Assembly: GCF_004022565.1 (NCBI RefSeq)
Contig: NZ_CP022987.1
Span: forward strand, 3,472,001 to 3,536,000
Length of the DNA stretch: 64,000 bases
From: Pollutimonas thiosulfatoxidans
Lineage (GTDB): Bacteria > Pseudomonadota > Gammaproteobacteria > Burkholderiales > Burkholderiaceae_B
Reading direction: 5' to 3'
Position numbers and translations under genes: made by a program. Positions 1-8,800 of this stretch are shown piece by piece (position 1 is the stretch's first letter; every line of letters starts with the position of its first letter). The notes beneath the pieces were generated by a model. The model was not told the DNA's origin, made no database searches, and worked only from the letters and a program-made list of their open reading frames with translations.

Positions 1-774
1 GGGGCTCATCATGGCGAGTCGCGCAAGCGTTTGTACGGACAGGTCGTCCTGCGGGTGCATGCTGATCCACGCCACCAGCTCGCGCAGACGGTGGCTGGCC
101 GGTCCTTGGGCCTGTAGCGCTGGGCTTAGCTGGGGTTGACTGGCGCCACGCAACATGGGCAGTGCCAGTGTGCGGGCAATCGCCATCGCCGCCTCATGCC
201 CCAAGTCGTCTTCCACCAGGGCCAAGGCCAATTCGATGCCGGTCGTCACCCCGGCCGATGTCCATACCGGGCCATCGTGTACGTAGATCCGCTCACGTTG
301 CACGCGGACCTGAGGCCGCAGCGCCTGGAGCATTTCGCAGACCCGCCAATGTGTGGTTGCTTCGCGGCCATCCAGCAAGCCTGCCGCAGCCAATGCGAAT
401 GCGCCGCTGCACACGCTCGCCATCCGCCGGGTTTGCGGCGCTACGTGGACCAGCCAGCGGCCGATATGCCCTTGCGCGATGACGGCGCGGACGGCCGGCT
501 CGTCTCCACCGGCGACGATCAGCGTATCGATGGCCGTAGGTAGTTCGTCGAGCGGCTTGGTGGCGGCGAAGGTGACGCCGCTGTTTGTAGTGACTGTGCC
601 GCCGTCAGGAGATGCCAGTTGCAGCACATAGCTGCCCGGTTGCAGTTCCTCCGCTTTGCTGAACACGCTGGCCGGCCCGGCCACGTCGATGACCTCGACG
701 CCGTCGAACGCGATCAGAACAATTGTTCTGGCAGAAACTGCGGCTTCTTCGTCGTTGTGGGTGGAGGCGTGCAT
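1..774 (-). CDS. GlxA-family AraC-type transcriptional regulator (3' end outside window)
   Basis: Reading leftwards from an ATG at 774, the frame is open to the window edge (258 codons), so the C-terminus is missing. Residues about 15-190 form a DJ-1/PfpI-like domain: an IVLIAFDGVEVIDVAGP start, the nucleophile-elbow-like SVCSGAFALAAAGLLDG, and THWR. The last residues (VQTLARLAMMSP) are the beginning of an AraC-type helix-turn-helix. This order is typical of GlxA/FtrA regulators, where the DJ-1 domain is thought to sense a ligand. Only 40 bp separate it from the divergent exported DJ-1-like gene at 815, which it may regulate (inference). Confidence 0.88.
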   Translation of the reverse strand, partial: MHASTHNDEEAAVSARTIVLIAFDGVEVIDVAGPASVFSKAEELQPGSYVLQLASPDGGTVTTNSGVTFAATKPLDELPTAIDTLIVAGGDEPAVRAVIAQGHIGRWLVHVAPQTRRMASVCSGAFALAAAGLLDGREATTHWRVCEMLQALRPQVRVQRERIYVHDGPVWTSAGVTTGIELALALVEDDLGHEAAMAIARTLALPMLRGASQPQLSPALQAQGPASHRLRELVAWISMHPQDDLSVQTLARLAMMSP

Positions 775-814
775 GAATAGACTGAAGTCCTTGATGTTCT
801 GAACGGGCGCGGCA

Positions 815-1939
815 ATGTTTTCATCAATATCAGGCAGGTTGGCAGCACTAAGTATTGCAGTATTTTTCCTCGCGGGCTATGGCGTAGCGGCCTCTTTTGC
901 GGCTACGGGCAATGACGGCGCCGACGCCGCCAAGCACAAGCAAGCCTTCATCGAGGCCATGGCGCCGCAAGGCACACAACGCCAGGTAATTGCTATCGTG
1001 GCCCTAAACCAGGGTACCGAAATGACCGACCTGCTAGTGCCTCATGCGGTCCTCAAGCGCGCCGATATTGCAGACATACAGATGGTGGCTCCTCGCCGCG
1101 GGCCGGTCACCCTATACCCAGCATTGCAGGTCCAGGCTACGCAGGACTTCGCAGGCTTCGACCAGTTGCACCCGCAAGGTGCCGACTACGTGATCGTGCC
1201 GGCCATGGAGCCCGACAACGATCCCGCGGTCATGGCCTGGCTGCAACGGCAGGCTCAATGGGGGGCGCGCATCATCGCCGTTTGTTCCGGAGCACGGGTC
1301 GCGGGGCAGGCCGGACTATTGGACGGCCGCCGCTTTGCCGGCCATTGGTACGACCGCAGCACCTTGCAGGAGCGCCACCCCGGTGCCGTCCACGTGCCTG
1401 ATCGGCGCTACCTTGCAGACCGCGGCGTTGCCACTACGACCGGCATCACGGCTTCGGTGCCCACCATGCTCGCCTTGGTAGCGGCTCTGGGCGGACCCGA
1501 CAAGGCGGCTCGCCTGGCAGAGGAATTAGGCGTGGAATACTGGGGGCCTGCTCACGACAGCGACGCCTTTGGTGTGAATTTCTCGCGTGGCTTTGAATAC
1601 GCTCTGAACAAGGCGGCATTCTGGCGCGACCGGGAGAGTGCCATCGACGTAAGCGATGGCATGGACGACATCGCACTGGCCCTGGCTGCCGATGCTTGGT
1701 CACGCACCGGCCATGTACGGGTCGTTGCCGCGTCGCCATCCGGGCCAGTCACCCTGCGCAGCGGCCTGATATTGGATGCTCGACCTGGCGATCACGATAT
1801 GCCGCGATTGCCGCTGGCGAAGAACATCAAGCCGGTACGGCAGTTGGACGCCGCCTTGTCGGAAATCGCGGCCCGCTACGGCGATGCCCGTCGGGACTGG
1901 GTGATGCAGGAAATGGAATACTCGGGCGCTATCCGTTAG
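815..1939 (+). CDS. Exported DJ-1/PfpI family protein
   Basis: A 374-residue protein. Residues 1-30 look like a signal peptide or membrane anchor (hydrophobic stretch ALSIAVFFLAGYGVAASFA), so it probably acts in the periplasm, unlike most DJ-1 proteins. Residues about 55-225 are a DJ-1/PfpI domain with the elbow cysteine C157 in AVCSGARVAG, followed by GRRFAGHWYD as in GlxA regulators, but there is no helix-turn-helix. Residues about 283-325 resemble the beginning of the DJ-1 domain (see findings). No clear Shine-Dalgarno precedes the ATG. The function is unknown; a role as a sensor or hydrolase partner of the divergent GlxA-type regulator is inference. Confidence 0.8.
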   Translation: MFSSISGRLAALSIAVFFLAGYGVAASFAATGNDGADAAKHKQAFIEAMAPQGTQRQVIAIVALNQGTEMTDLLVPHAVLKRADIADIQMVAPRRGPVTLYPALQVQATQDFAGFDQLHPQGADYVIVPAMEPDNDPAVMAWLQRQAQWGARIIAVCSGARVAGQAGLLDGRRFAGHWYDRSTLQERHPGAVHVPDRRYLADRGVATTTGITASVPTMLALVAALGGPDKAARLAEELGVEYWGPAHDSDAFGVNFSRGFEYALNKAAFWRDRESAIDVSDGMDDIALALAADAWSRTGHVRVVAASPSGPVTLRSGLILDARPGDHDMPRLPLAKNIKPVRQLDAALSEIAARYGDARRDWVMQEMEYSGAIR

Positions 1940-2003
1940 TAGAAAGCGGGCAAGGCGCTTGCTGGCCAGTCTCGGATGTTAGCGTAACCTTAAGGAGCCA
2001 GCC

Positions 2004-2516
2004 ATGAGATATATAGCGTTTTTTGTCTTGGCGCTGTTGCTTGCTGCGCCGGCCGCAGTCAGTGCACAAGACAGCGCGCTGGCGGACGAAGATACACGCT
2101 TCCTGCAAGAGGCTGCGGTGTCCGGCATTTTCGAGATGCAGGCCAGCCAAATGGCTTTGCAAAGCGCCAGTCAGGAACAAATCAAGGAGTTCGCGCGGCA
2201 GATTTTGATAGAACACGAGGCTATTGACGCGGATCTGAAGCGCCTCGCATCCCAGCACAATGTTGTACTACAAGTCGCGATGGATGGGGATAGACAAGGT
2301 TTGCTGGCAGAGCTGCAGCAAGTGACAGGCGCCGATTTTGATAAGAAATATACCGAACTCGTAGCGGTTGGAGAGCACGAAAAGGCTGTGGCCCTGTTCA
2401 CCGAAACGGCCCAGCAATCCGAACGCGACGATGTGAAGGAATTCGCCGCAAGTACCGTCCCCGTGCTGCAACAGCATCTGGATGCTGCCCGGAAACTGAA
2501 GGGCGCCGCCAACTAA
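2004..2516 (+). CDS. DUF4142 family exported protein
   Basis: A 170-residue protein with a clear signal peptide (IAFFVLALLLAAPAAVSAQ) followed by an all-helical domain. The pattern TRFLQEAAVSGIFEMQASQMALQSA, then IKEFARQILIEHEAI and VPVLQQHLDAARKL, is the DUF4142 family signature, a ferritin-like four-helix arrangement of unknown function that is usually periplasmic. An AAGGAG Shine-Dalgarno lies 8 bp before the ATG, which supports this start. Its stop codon overlaps the stop of the convergent EcsC gene. Confidence 0.85.
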   Translation: MRYIAFFVLALLLAAPAAVSAQDSALADEDTRFLQEAAVSGIFEMQASQMALQSASQEQIKEFARQILIEHEAIDADLKRLASQHNVVLQVAMDGDRQGLLAELQQVTGADFDKKYTELVAVGEHEKAVALFTETAQQSERDDVKEFAASTVPVLQQHLDAARKLKGAAN

Positions 2517-3349
2517 GCCCGGGCAATAGCCTGATAAGCCGCTTTGATCTGTTCAGGTCCGTACTTCTCTTCCAGCCGCATCACAGTGAAGTGGCCACGC
2601 GCCATGTCCTGGTAGAAGTCGGTAAAAAGCGCGTTCACCGCGGCCCCGCTGACGGCACCAATAATCGGCACGGCCTGGGCGGCGAATTTGTTCGTAATCA
2701 CGACGCCAAAGCGCGAGGCCACGGTTTCGATCAGCGCAGCCAGCCAGACGGCGGCCTGTTGCGGAGCCATCGAGAAACCGCGACCGGCTGCGGCTGTAGC
2801 CTGCTTGGCCGCGATATCGGCCAAAGGCTTGGACAAGTGCGTCACCACGCTGGCCGTAAAGCTGCGGGTCACGTAATAGCCGGTGTCTGTGCCGTCGTCG
2901 CCTTCAGTGTTGCCGCCCAGCGCAAAGACTTCAATGCAGGCGCGTTTCACGGCAAAATCCTGAAGATCGAAGCCTTCGCTGCGTGCCACGTCAGCCACTG
3001 CGCGCATCATGATGGTCGTCGATATGGGTAATTCGATAAACAGCGCTGAGAAGCCGAAGACACCGCCGACTGCGCCCGAGCCCGCGGCGTAAAGCTTATG
3101 CAGCTTGGTGGACGCATGCTGGCTGGGCTTGTTCTGCAGGCTCCACAAGGCGGCATTGGCGGACTTGTGCAGAGCAACTTCGACGGCGCCATGCAGCTTG
3201 CGCGATACCGCGCCTGGCAGCTTGGCAACCAGGCTTTCTATGGGCGAGCCAATCAGGTTGGACAGTTTCGCGGTAATGGAAGGGGCTTCGAGCAGCGCAA
3301 CCGCCATTTCAAGATCGCGATAATCCTGTTCGCTATCATTGATGTTCAT
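2513..3349 (-). CDS. EcsC family protein
   Basis: A 278-residue protein matching the EcsC family: a helical N-terminus (MAVALLEAPSITAKLSNLIGSPIE), a glycine- and alanine-rich membrane-like segment around residues 95-125 (AAGSGAVGGVFGFSALFIELPISTTIMMRA), and a second one near the C-terminus (AVPIIGAVSGAAVNALFTDFYQ). The family is named after B. subtilis EcsC, but in proteobacteria its role is unknown. It ends tail to tail with the DUF4142 gene, the two stops sharing bases, and lies downstream of the livF end without an obvious functional link. Confidence 0.82.
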   Translation of the reverse strand: MNINDSEQDYRDLEMAVALLEAPSITAKLSNLIGSPIESLVAKLPGAVSRKLHGAVEVALHKSANAALWSLQNKPSQHASTKLHKLYAAGSGAVGGVFGFSALFIELPISTTIMMRAVADVARSEGFDLQDFAVKRACIEVFALGGNTEGDDGTDTGYYVTRSFTASVVTHLSKPLADIAAKQATAAAGRGFSMAPQQAAVWLAALIETVASRFGVVITNKFAAQAVPIIGAVSGAAVNALFTDFYQDMARGHFTVMRLEEKYGPEQIKAAYQAIARA

Positions 3350-3443
3350 GGGTTCAGGGTAAGCAATAGAGCGGATTGCTCGCCCATCAGTCTACGTCAA
3401 TACCTAACCCAGCATGTAGCGCTTCGTAAAAAAACGTCGGCCC

Positions 3444-4208
3444 CTACATGCCCAGATAAGCCGCGCGCACGCTTTCATTCTCTTTCAGATCCTGGCCCGT
3501 GCCGGTCAGAGTGATCTGGCCGATCTCGAGCACGTAGGCGCGATCGGAAATTCCCAAAGCGCCGAATGCGTTCTGTTCTACCAGCAGTATGGTCATGCCT
3601 TTGGATTTGAGCATGCGGATGACGTTGAAGATTTCCTCGACCAGCAAAGGCGCCAGGCCCATGGAGGGCTCATCCAGCAACAGCAACTTGGGCCTGCCCA
3701 TCAAGGCGCGGCCGATAGCCAGCATTTGCTGCTGGCCGCCCGATAGCGAACCAGCTGGAAGGTGCCGCTTGGTATGGAGGATGGGAAACATCCCGTAGAT
3801 ATCATCAATGTCAGCGGCGATCTCCTGGTCCTTGCGTGTGTAGGCACCCAGCCGTAAGTTGTCTTCAATCGAAAGCGGGCCAAATACCATCCGGCCTTCC
3901 GGGCTCTGACATATGCCGCGCGCGACGCGTTGATCTGCCCGAAGCCGGCTGATGTCTTTGCCGTCGAACTCTATCTTGCCTGCGCTCATGGGCTGGACGC
4001 CGGACAGCGTGCGCAAGAAGGTGGTCTTGCCGGCGCCGTTAGCGCCTATCAGTGCCACGGTTTCGCCGCGTGCGATTTCCAGGCTGATGCCCTTCAGGGC
4101 CTTGATGCGGCCGTATGCGCTCTCCATGCCGCTGACTTTCAGCAAAATGTCTTGTGCAGGCTGGGCGCTGATGCCGCCTGCCGGCGTTGTGTCGAGTGTT
4201 GCGCTCAT
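3444..4208 (-). CDS. livF: Branched-chain-type ABC transporter ATP-binding protein LivF-like
   Basis: A 254-residue ABC ATPase of the LivF subfamily. Walker A is GANGAGKTT, the signature is LSGGQQQMLAIGRAL, Walker B is LLLLDEPSMGLAP, and the H-loop region is replaced by the LivF-typical ILLVEQN. An N-terminal extension of about 25 residues precedes the ABC domain. Its ATG overlaps the TGA of livG (4205-4208), so the two are translationally coupled. It is the last gene of the five-gene operon reading leftwards from 8000 and should power uptake of whatever the binding protein at 6846-8000 captures. Confidence 0.92.
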   Translation of the reverse strand: MSATLDTTPAGGISAQPAQDILLKVSGMESAYGRIKALKGISLEIARGETVALIGANGAGKTTFLRTLSGVQPMSAGKIEFDGKDISRLRADQRVARGICQSPEGRMVFGPLSIEDNLRLGAYTRKDQEIAADIDDIYGMFPILHTKRHLPAGSLSGGQQQMLAIGRALMGRPKLLLLDEPSMGLAPLLVEEIFNVIRMLKSKGMTILLVEQNAFGALGISDRAYVLEIGQITLTGTGQDLKENESVRAAYLGM

Positions 4209-4966
4209 GCGTCGGCTCCGAGGTATGCGGCGATGACTTCCGGGTTGGCGCGGACTTCCTCCGGCGTACCTTCTATGAGCGTCTTGCCATAGTCCATCAC
4301 CAGGATGCGATCCGATAACTTCATGACCATCTTCATGTCGTGCTCGACCAGCACGACGGTAATGCCGGACTCCGATATATGACGGATCAGGTCTGCTACA
4401 TCGTCGGTTTCGCGCGGGTTCAAGCCGGCCGCAGGCTCGTCAAGAAAGATCAACTTGGGCTTCAGGGCAAGGGCTCTTGCGATTTCAAGGCGTTTCAACA
4501 TCCCGTAGGCCAGGCTGTCGGACTGGGCCTTGACCTGATCCTTCAGGCCCACGAAAGCCATCAGCTCGGCCGCTTCGTCGGCCAGTTCGCGGTCCCGACT
4601 AACCAGCGACGGCAGTCTGAGTGCCGCCTTCAAGGGATTGCGGTCCAGCCGCAGATGGGCGCCCACCATTACGTTTTCCAGCGCCGACATGTTCATGCAT
4701 ATCTGCAAGTTCTGGAATGTCCGCGCTATGCCGAGCGCGGCCAATGCCGATGTTGGGGTGCCCACGATCTCTGCGCCATCCAGGCGTATGCTGCCTGTAT
4801 CGGGTGTGTAGATACCCGTGATGAGATTGAACAGAGTCGTCTTGCCGGCACCGTTGGGGCCGATTACCGAAAATATGACGCCGGCCGGGACGCTGAACTG
4901 CACGTCTTGCACGGCATGCACACCGCCGAACGATTTACTCAAATTGGATATCTGCAGCAAGGGCAT
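4205..4966 (-). CDS. livG: Branched-chain-type ABC transporter ATP-binding protein LivG-like
   Basis: A 253-residue ABC ATPase starting at MPLLQISNL. A longer open frame exists upstream but only mirrors livM on another frame, so the ATG at 4966 was chosen; it lies 2 bp past the livM stop. Walker A is GPNGAGKTT. The LivG-type sequence ARTFQNLQICMNMSALENVMVG follows, then signature LAYGMLKRLEIARAL, Walker B LIFLDEPAAGLNP and switch VVLVEHDM. It pairs with livF as the ATPase heterodimer. Confidence 0.92.
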   Translation of the reverse strand: MPLLQISNLSKSFGGVHAVQDVQFSVPAGVIFSVIGPNGAGKTTLFNLITGIYTPDTGSIRLDGAEIVGTPTSALAALGIARTFQNLQICMNMSALENVMVGAHLRLDRNPLKAALRLPSLVSRDRELADEAAELMAFVGLKDQVKAQSDSLAYGMLKRLEIARALALKPKLIFLDEPAAGLNPRETDDVADLIRHISESGITVVLVEHDMKMVMKLSDRILVMDYGKTLIEGTPEEVRANPEVIAAYLGADA

Positions 4967-4968
4967 GT

Positions 4969-5901
4969 TCAGCCTTCCTTCCTGAAGCGAGCGGCCAGCG
5001 TAGGCACCAAACCTCTTGGCACAAAGATCATGCAGCCCACAAGGATCACGCCGTAGACAACGGTTTCCCATCCTTCGAAACTGGCCAGTGCCTGCGGCAA
5101 TGCGGTAAGCAATACTGCACCGATGACCGAGCCATAGATCGACGCCACCCCGCCAACGACCACCATGGTGAGCAGCTCGATAGAGTGCGGGAAGTCGGCT
5201 ACGTTGGGCGTGATGAAACCGATGTAATGCGCCGTGATACTGCCCATGATGCTGGCGAAGAGCGCCGACACGATAAAGATAACGATCTTGTAGCGTTCTA
5301 CATTGACACCGGCCACACTGGCAGCGACCTCTGATCCGTGCAAGGCACGCAGCGCCCGCCCGAAGGGCGAGTTGATCAGGTTTAGCGACGCCCAGATGCT
5401 GATGCACAGCAGCATGGCGACTATCCAATACCAGTGTTGATCGCCAGAGATCTCGAAGTTGAAGATCTCCATTGGCATCACCGGCATGCCGTCCGGCCCG
5501 CCGGTATATTGCGATTCGTTGCGCAAGACGATGTTGATGATGATGCCCAGGCCCAGCGTCGCCATGGCCAGATAGTGGCCCTTTAGCTTGAAAATGGGAC
5601 GGGCAACCAGCCCGGCCAATAGCCCCGTAGCCAGTGCGCCCGCGATCATGGCGGCAAACGGCGACCATCCAAAATGGTAGGGCAGGATGGCCGAGGCGAA
5701 GGCCCCCATCCCGACGAAGCCGGCATGCCCCAGACTGATCTGCCCGGCAAAGCCGATCAGCAGGTTCAGTCCTATGACGATGGTTGCGTTGATGGCCATG
5801 CGTATGATCAAGTCTGTGTAGTAGCTGTTGGGCAGTACGAGTGGCAGCAATATCAATGCTGCGGCTACTAAATAGAGCCCTATATAATTTTTGTTTCGCA
5901 C
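4969..5901 (-). CDS. livM: Branched-chain-type ABC transporter permease LivM-like
   Basis: A 310-residue membrane protein with about eight to nine hydrophobic helices. The LivM signature is clear: INATIVIGLNLLIGFAGQISLGHAGFVGMGAF near residues 35-65, LKGHYLAMATLGLG, and GRALRALHGSEVAASVAGV for the coupling loop. The start is a GTG at 5901, only 2 bp after the stop that livH would have if its frameshift were repaired (5904), which fits a tightly packed operon. It forms the membrane channel with LivH. Confidence 0.9.
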   Translation of the reverse strand: MRNKNYIGLYLVAAALILLPLVLPNSYYTDLIIRMAINATIVIGLNLLIGFAGQISLGHAGFVGMGAFASAILPYHFGWSPFAAMIAGALATGLLAGLVARPIFKLKGHYLAMATLGLGIIINIVLRNESQYTGGPDGMPVMPMEIFNFEISGDQHWYWIVAMLLCISIWASLNLINSPFGRALRALHGSEVAASVAGVNVERYKIVIFIVSALFASIMGSITAHYIGFITPNVADFPHSIELLTMVVVGGVASIYGSVIGAVLLTALPQALASFEGWETVVYGVILVGCMIFVPRGLVPTLAARFRKEG

Positions 5902-5903
5902 GT

Positions 5904-6778
5904 TTATACCCTGTCCGTTACCTTGCTACCCAACAGGCCGCGGGGCATGAAGAAAAGAATAAAAAGAATCAGGACGAACGGAATGGCGTCCTTGTAGGCC
6001 GACGAAAGATAGCCGGCGGCAGTCGCCTCGATGAGACCGACCAAAAGCCCCCGATGACGGCGCCCGGAAAGCTTCCCAATCCGCCAAGGACGGCTGCCAC
6101 GAAGCCTTTCAGGCCCAACATGATGCCGACGTCAAAGCTGGTCAATGTGATGGGGGTCACGAGGATGCCGCCTATCGCGCCCAAGGCTGATGCCAGCGCG
6201 AAACTCATGAACAGCACCCAGTTGGTGTTGATACCCACTAGCTCAGCGGCCACGCGGTTGTACGAGGTGGCCAGCATGGCTTTGCCGGCCATGGTGCGAG
6301 TGAAAAAATACCACAGCAGCAATACGGCAATCGCCGTTCCGCCCAGCACCCATAAGCTTTGCGGCGTCAGCGTCGCGCCCAGAATATCGATAGGCGCGTC
6401 GCCCGAAAATGCAGGCAACGTATGCGTGCCCTTGCCCAGGGTTACCTGCACCAGCCCCCGGATGATCAAGGACACGCCCAGCGTGATGATGATCAGAGTG
6501 ATCGTTTCCGCGCCCTTTACGGGCTCGATGGTGAGTTTTTCCACCAGCACCCCGATGGCGGCCGGCAGGAGGACGGCCAGGACGACCGCGGCTGGCATCG
6601 GGAAGCCCTGGTATGTGAAATAGACCGCCAACATGCCGCCCAGCATGACAAATTCGCCTTGGGCAAAGTTGATCACGCCGCTGGCGTTGTAGATCAGTGC
6701 GAAACCGAGAGCCACCAGCGCGTAGATGGCGCCAACCGTGAGACCTGAGAACGCAAATTGCAGAAACGTTGCTAGCAT
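5904..6778 (-). pseudogene. livH: LivH-like permease gene, frameshifted near its 3' end
   Basis: From the ATG at 6778 the frame reads a normal LivH (FSGLTVGAIYALVALGFALIYNASGVINFAQGEF, later GVLVEKLTIEPVKGA) up to AVIGG. It then runs into unrelated residues and stops at 5969, giving 269 aa. In the next frame the sequence continues perfectly as LLVGLIEATAAGYLSSAY and ends FFMPRGLLGSKVTDRV with a stop at 5904, giving the usual length of about 291 aa. The break falls at the C run 6048-6052, where one more base restores everything. It may be a real mutation or a homopolymer sequencing error. If real, the transporter loses its last helices. Confidence 0.85.
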
Positions 6779-6845
6779 CGAAAGAAACCCATGATTGGCA
6801 TTATCGTCACAGCTAAAGCTGCCCTATGAAGTGGCGCGGTTACGA

Positions 6846-8000
6846 TTATTGAGCTTCAACCCACTTGCCATCTTTCACGACAAGCATGCGCAGCGACTCG
6901 ACGGACAAGCCCATGTGGTCGGTGGGCGACATATTGACTTCGCCGCCGGTCCCGATATAACCCTTGGTGGACTCGATGGCATCGCGCACCTTGGCCTTGT
7001 CAGTCGTGCCGACACGCTTGATGGCTTCAATGACGATAAAGAAGTTGTCGTGGGCTTGACCGCCAAACATCGACACGTCTTCCTTGAAGCGCTCGCGGTA
7101 TGCCGCGACATAGTCAGTGACGACAGGCTTTTGAGGATCGTTGTCGGCAAGCGTTGCTGCGATCATCAAAGGCGGCGCCAGTGCGTAGGCGCCTTCTGCT
7201 GCCGCGCCGGCCAGGGCGATGAATTCGTCAGAACCGACACCATGCGCATGGTATAGCGGCAGATCCAGCCCCAATTGACGATAGTTCTTGGTCACGATCG
7301 CCGGCCCTTGGCCGAAACCAAAAACGAACACTGCTTGTACGTCGGCGTTGTTCTTGATCTTCGTCAGTTGCGGGCTGATGTCAGTGTCCTTGGGGCCGTA
7401 GGTTTCCTTGATGACGAACGTTATGCCGTACTTCTCGGCAACTTCCTCGGATTGCTTCTTGCCCGACTGTCCGAAACCGCTGGTCTCGGAAAGCAATGCG
7501 ATCTTGCTAATGCCGCGTTTCTGCATATCCAGAAAGACCCGCTCTGCGGCTATCCGGTCTGTCGTCGATGCCTTGAACACCCATTTCTTTACTGGTTCTA
7601 CGACAACGACTGCGCCGGCCAGGGACATGAACGGGATTTCGGCTTTTTGTACCAAAGGCACCATGGACATCGTCGATCCGGTGGTCGTGCCGCCCACAAT
7701 GAAGTCCACTTTATCGTCTTCGATCAGGCGCTTGGCAAAGGCGTTGGCTTTGGATGCATCGCTGCCGTCGTCGTAGTGGACCAGTTGCAGTTGCCGCCCT
7801 AATACGCCGCCGCTTTTGTTGAGTTCTTCAACATACATCTGCAGTGTCTTGAGTTCCGGTGTGCCCAGATACGCCGCGGCGCCAGTCACTGAAAGAATGC
7901 TGCCCACTTTGATTGGCGCTTTGGTTTCCGTCGCTAACGCGGCGCTGACGATACCGACGCCGAGCAAGCAGCTCGACAGCAGTTTGGTAAGTCGTTTCAT
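6846..8000 (-). CDS. Liv-type ABC transporter substrate-binding protein
   Basis: A 384-residue periplasmic binding protein (Peripla_BP_6 type). A longer frame reaches 8114, but the ATG at 8000 has a GGAGAG Shine-Dalgarno and begins a proper signal peptide (LTKLLSSCLLGVGIVSAALA). The mature part shows the family marks IKVGSILSVTGAAAYLG, KLIEDDKVDFIVGGTTTG-like text and DADVQAVFVFGFGQGP. It is the first gene of the operon and sets substrate specificity. The divergent oxygenase and amidase genes suggest an aromatic or heterocyclic, possibly amide-bearing, substrate (inference). Confidence 0.9.
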   Translation of the reverse strand: MKRLTKLLSSCLLGVGIVSAALATETKAPIKVGSILSVTGAAAYLGTPELKTLQMYVEELNKSGGVLGRQLQLVHYDDGSDASKANAFAKRLIEDDKVDFIVGGTTTGSTMSMVPLVQKAEIPFMSLAGAVVVVEPVKKWVFKASTTDRIAAERVFLDMQKRGISKIALLSETSGFGQSGKKQSEEVAEKYGITFVIKETYGPKDTDISPQLTKIKNNADVQAVFVFGFGQGPAIVTKNYRQLGLDLPLYHAHGVGSDEFIALAGAAAEGAYALAPPLMIAATLADNDPQKPVVTDYVAAYRERFKEDVSMFGGQAHDNFFIVIEAIKRVGTTDKAKVRDAIESTKGYIGTGGEVNMSPTDHMGLSVESLRMLVVKDGKWVEAQ

Positions 8001-8053
8001 TGTTCTCTCCGGGGTAGTAGTGTGCTTGCGAATAGGAATAGGTATCGGCACGC

Positions 8054-8069
8054 GACAACTATATTTGTC
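8054..8069. promoter_or_regulatory. Candidate Crp/Fnr-type operator in the divergent promoter
   Basis: GACAA (8054-8058), six bases, then TTGTC (8065-8069) is a perfect inverted repeat with the 5-6-5 layout of CRP-family sites. It lies in the 285 bp divergent gap, 54 bp before the binding-protein start. The Crp/Fnr regulator at 10469 belongs to the divergent operon and is the obvious candidate ligand. A second, weaker repeat GTATA-N4-TATAC sits at 8213-8226, nearer the reductase gene. Both assignments are inference. Confidence 0.35.
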
Positions 8070-8285
8070 AGCTAGTCCTCGAGTCTGTATCTCCATATAC
8101 CTTTTCGGGCCCACGCCACCTAGGGTTAATACCTGTGTGGGCGGGCAGTGTAGCCAATTGCCGGTAAGGGCGGCCGCGTGGATTCATGGTTATCGAAATT
8201 GGGGCCGCAACGGTATATCGGTATACAGACCGGGTCGGTGGTCGAGACATAGAATTTCTCCATCTCAACGATCCAGGAGCGAATC

Positions 8286-8774
8286 ATGGCTTCTATACAA
8301 ACGCGGTTTCGGCAGTTGATGGGGCGTTTCGTGACGGGCATTACCGTCATTGCCGTTCAATCCGACGACGAACCCATTTCCGCCATGACGGCAAATGCGG
8401 TAAGCGCCGTCAGTCTGAATCCCTTGCTATTGCTTTGCTGCATTCGCAATGAAAGCCGGATGTTGCACGCCGTGCTGGCCCGGGGCCGTTTCTCGGTCAA
8501 TGTGCTCAGCGCCGGGCAGGGCGACATCTCGAGGCATTACGGGGGACAGCGCCTGGAAGAAACGCCCGCCGTATGGCTGCGCGACGAATCGGGTACGCCG
8601 ATATTGGAAGGGGCGAATGCTTCGTTTGTGTGCCGCGTCGATTCGCATTGTCTCGCTGGCGACCATACCGTGATCTTCGGCGCGGTCGAAGACATGCAGG
8701 CTGCCGAGCAGCCGGCTCCCGCCTTGGTCTATGCCGGGGGGCGCTATCGCGACCTGGCACTGGCGGCCTCTTGA
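8286..8774 (+). CDS. Flavin reductase (HpaC/RutF-like)
   Basis: A 162-residue flavin reductase-like domain protein. The family pattern is clear: FRQLMGRFVTGITVIAV, then ISAMTANAVSAVSLNPLLLLCCIRNESRM, FSVNVLSAGQGDISRHY and GDHTVIFGAVEDM. Such proteins use NAD(P)H to reduce FMN or FAD and pass it to a separate monooxygenase. The next gene, 26 bp downstream, encodes just such an oxygenase, so the two form a two-component system. A CAGGAGCGAATC ribosome-binding site precedes the ATG. Confidence 0.9.
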   Translation: MASIQTRFRQLMGRFVTGITVIAVQSDDEPISAMTANAVSAVSLNPLLLLCCIRNESRMLHAVLARGRFSVNVLSAGQGDISRHYGGQRLEETPAVWLRDESGTPILEGANASFVCRVDSHCLAGDHTVIFGAVEDMQAAEQPAPALVYAGGRYRDLALAAS

Positions 8775-8800
8775 ACACCATTCAGACAAAGGAAAGAATA

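Noticed and set aside
4967..5668. Long N-terminal extension of livG
   Set aside because: It reads opposite-frame text of livM, which is clearly coding. The ATG at 4966 begins the normal LivG domain.
8213..8226. GTATA-N4-TATAC as a firm operator for the reductase operon
   Set aside because: A short AT-rich repeat that could arise by chance; kept only as a note next to the stronger GACAA repeat.
8573..8800. N-terminal extension of the monooxygenase
   Set aside because: It mirrors the flavin reductase gene. The ATG at 8801 has its own ribosome-binding site.
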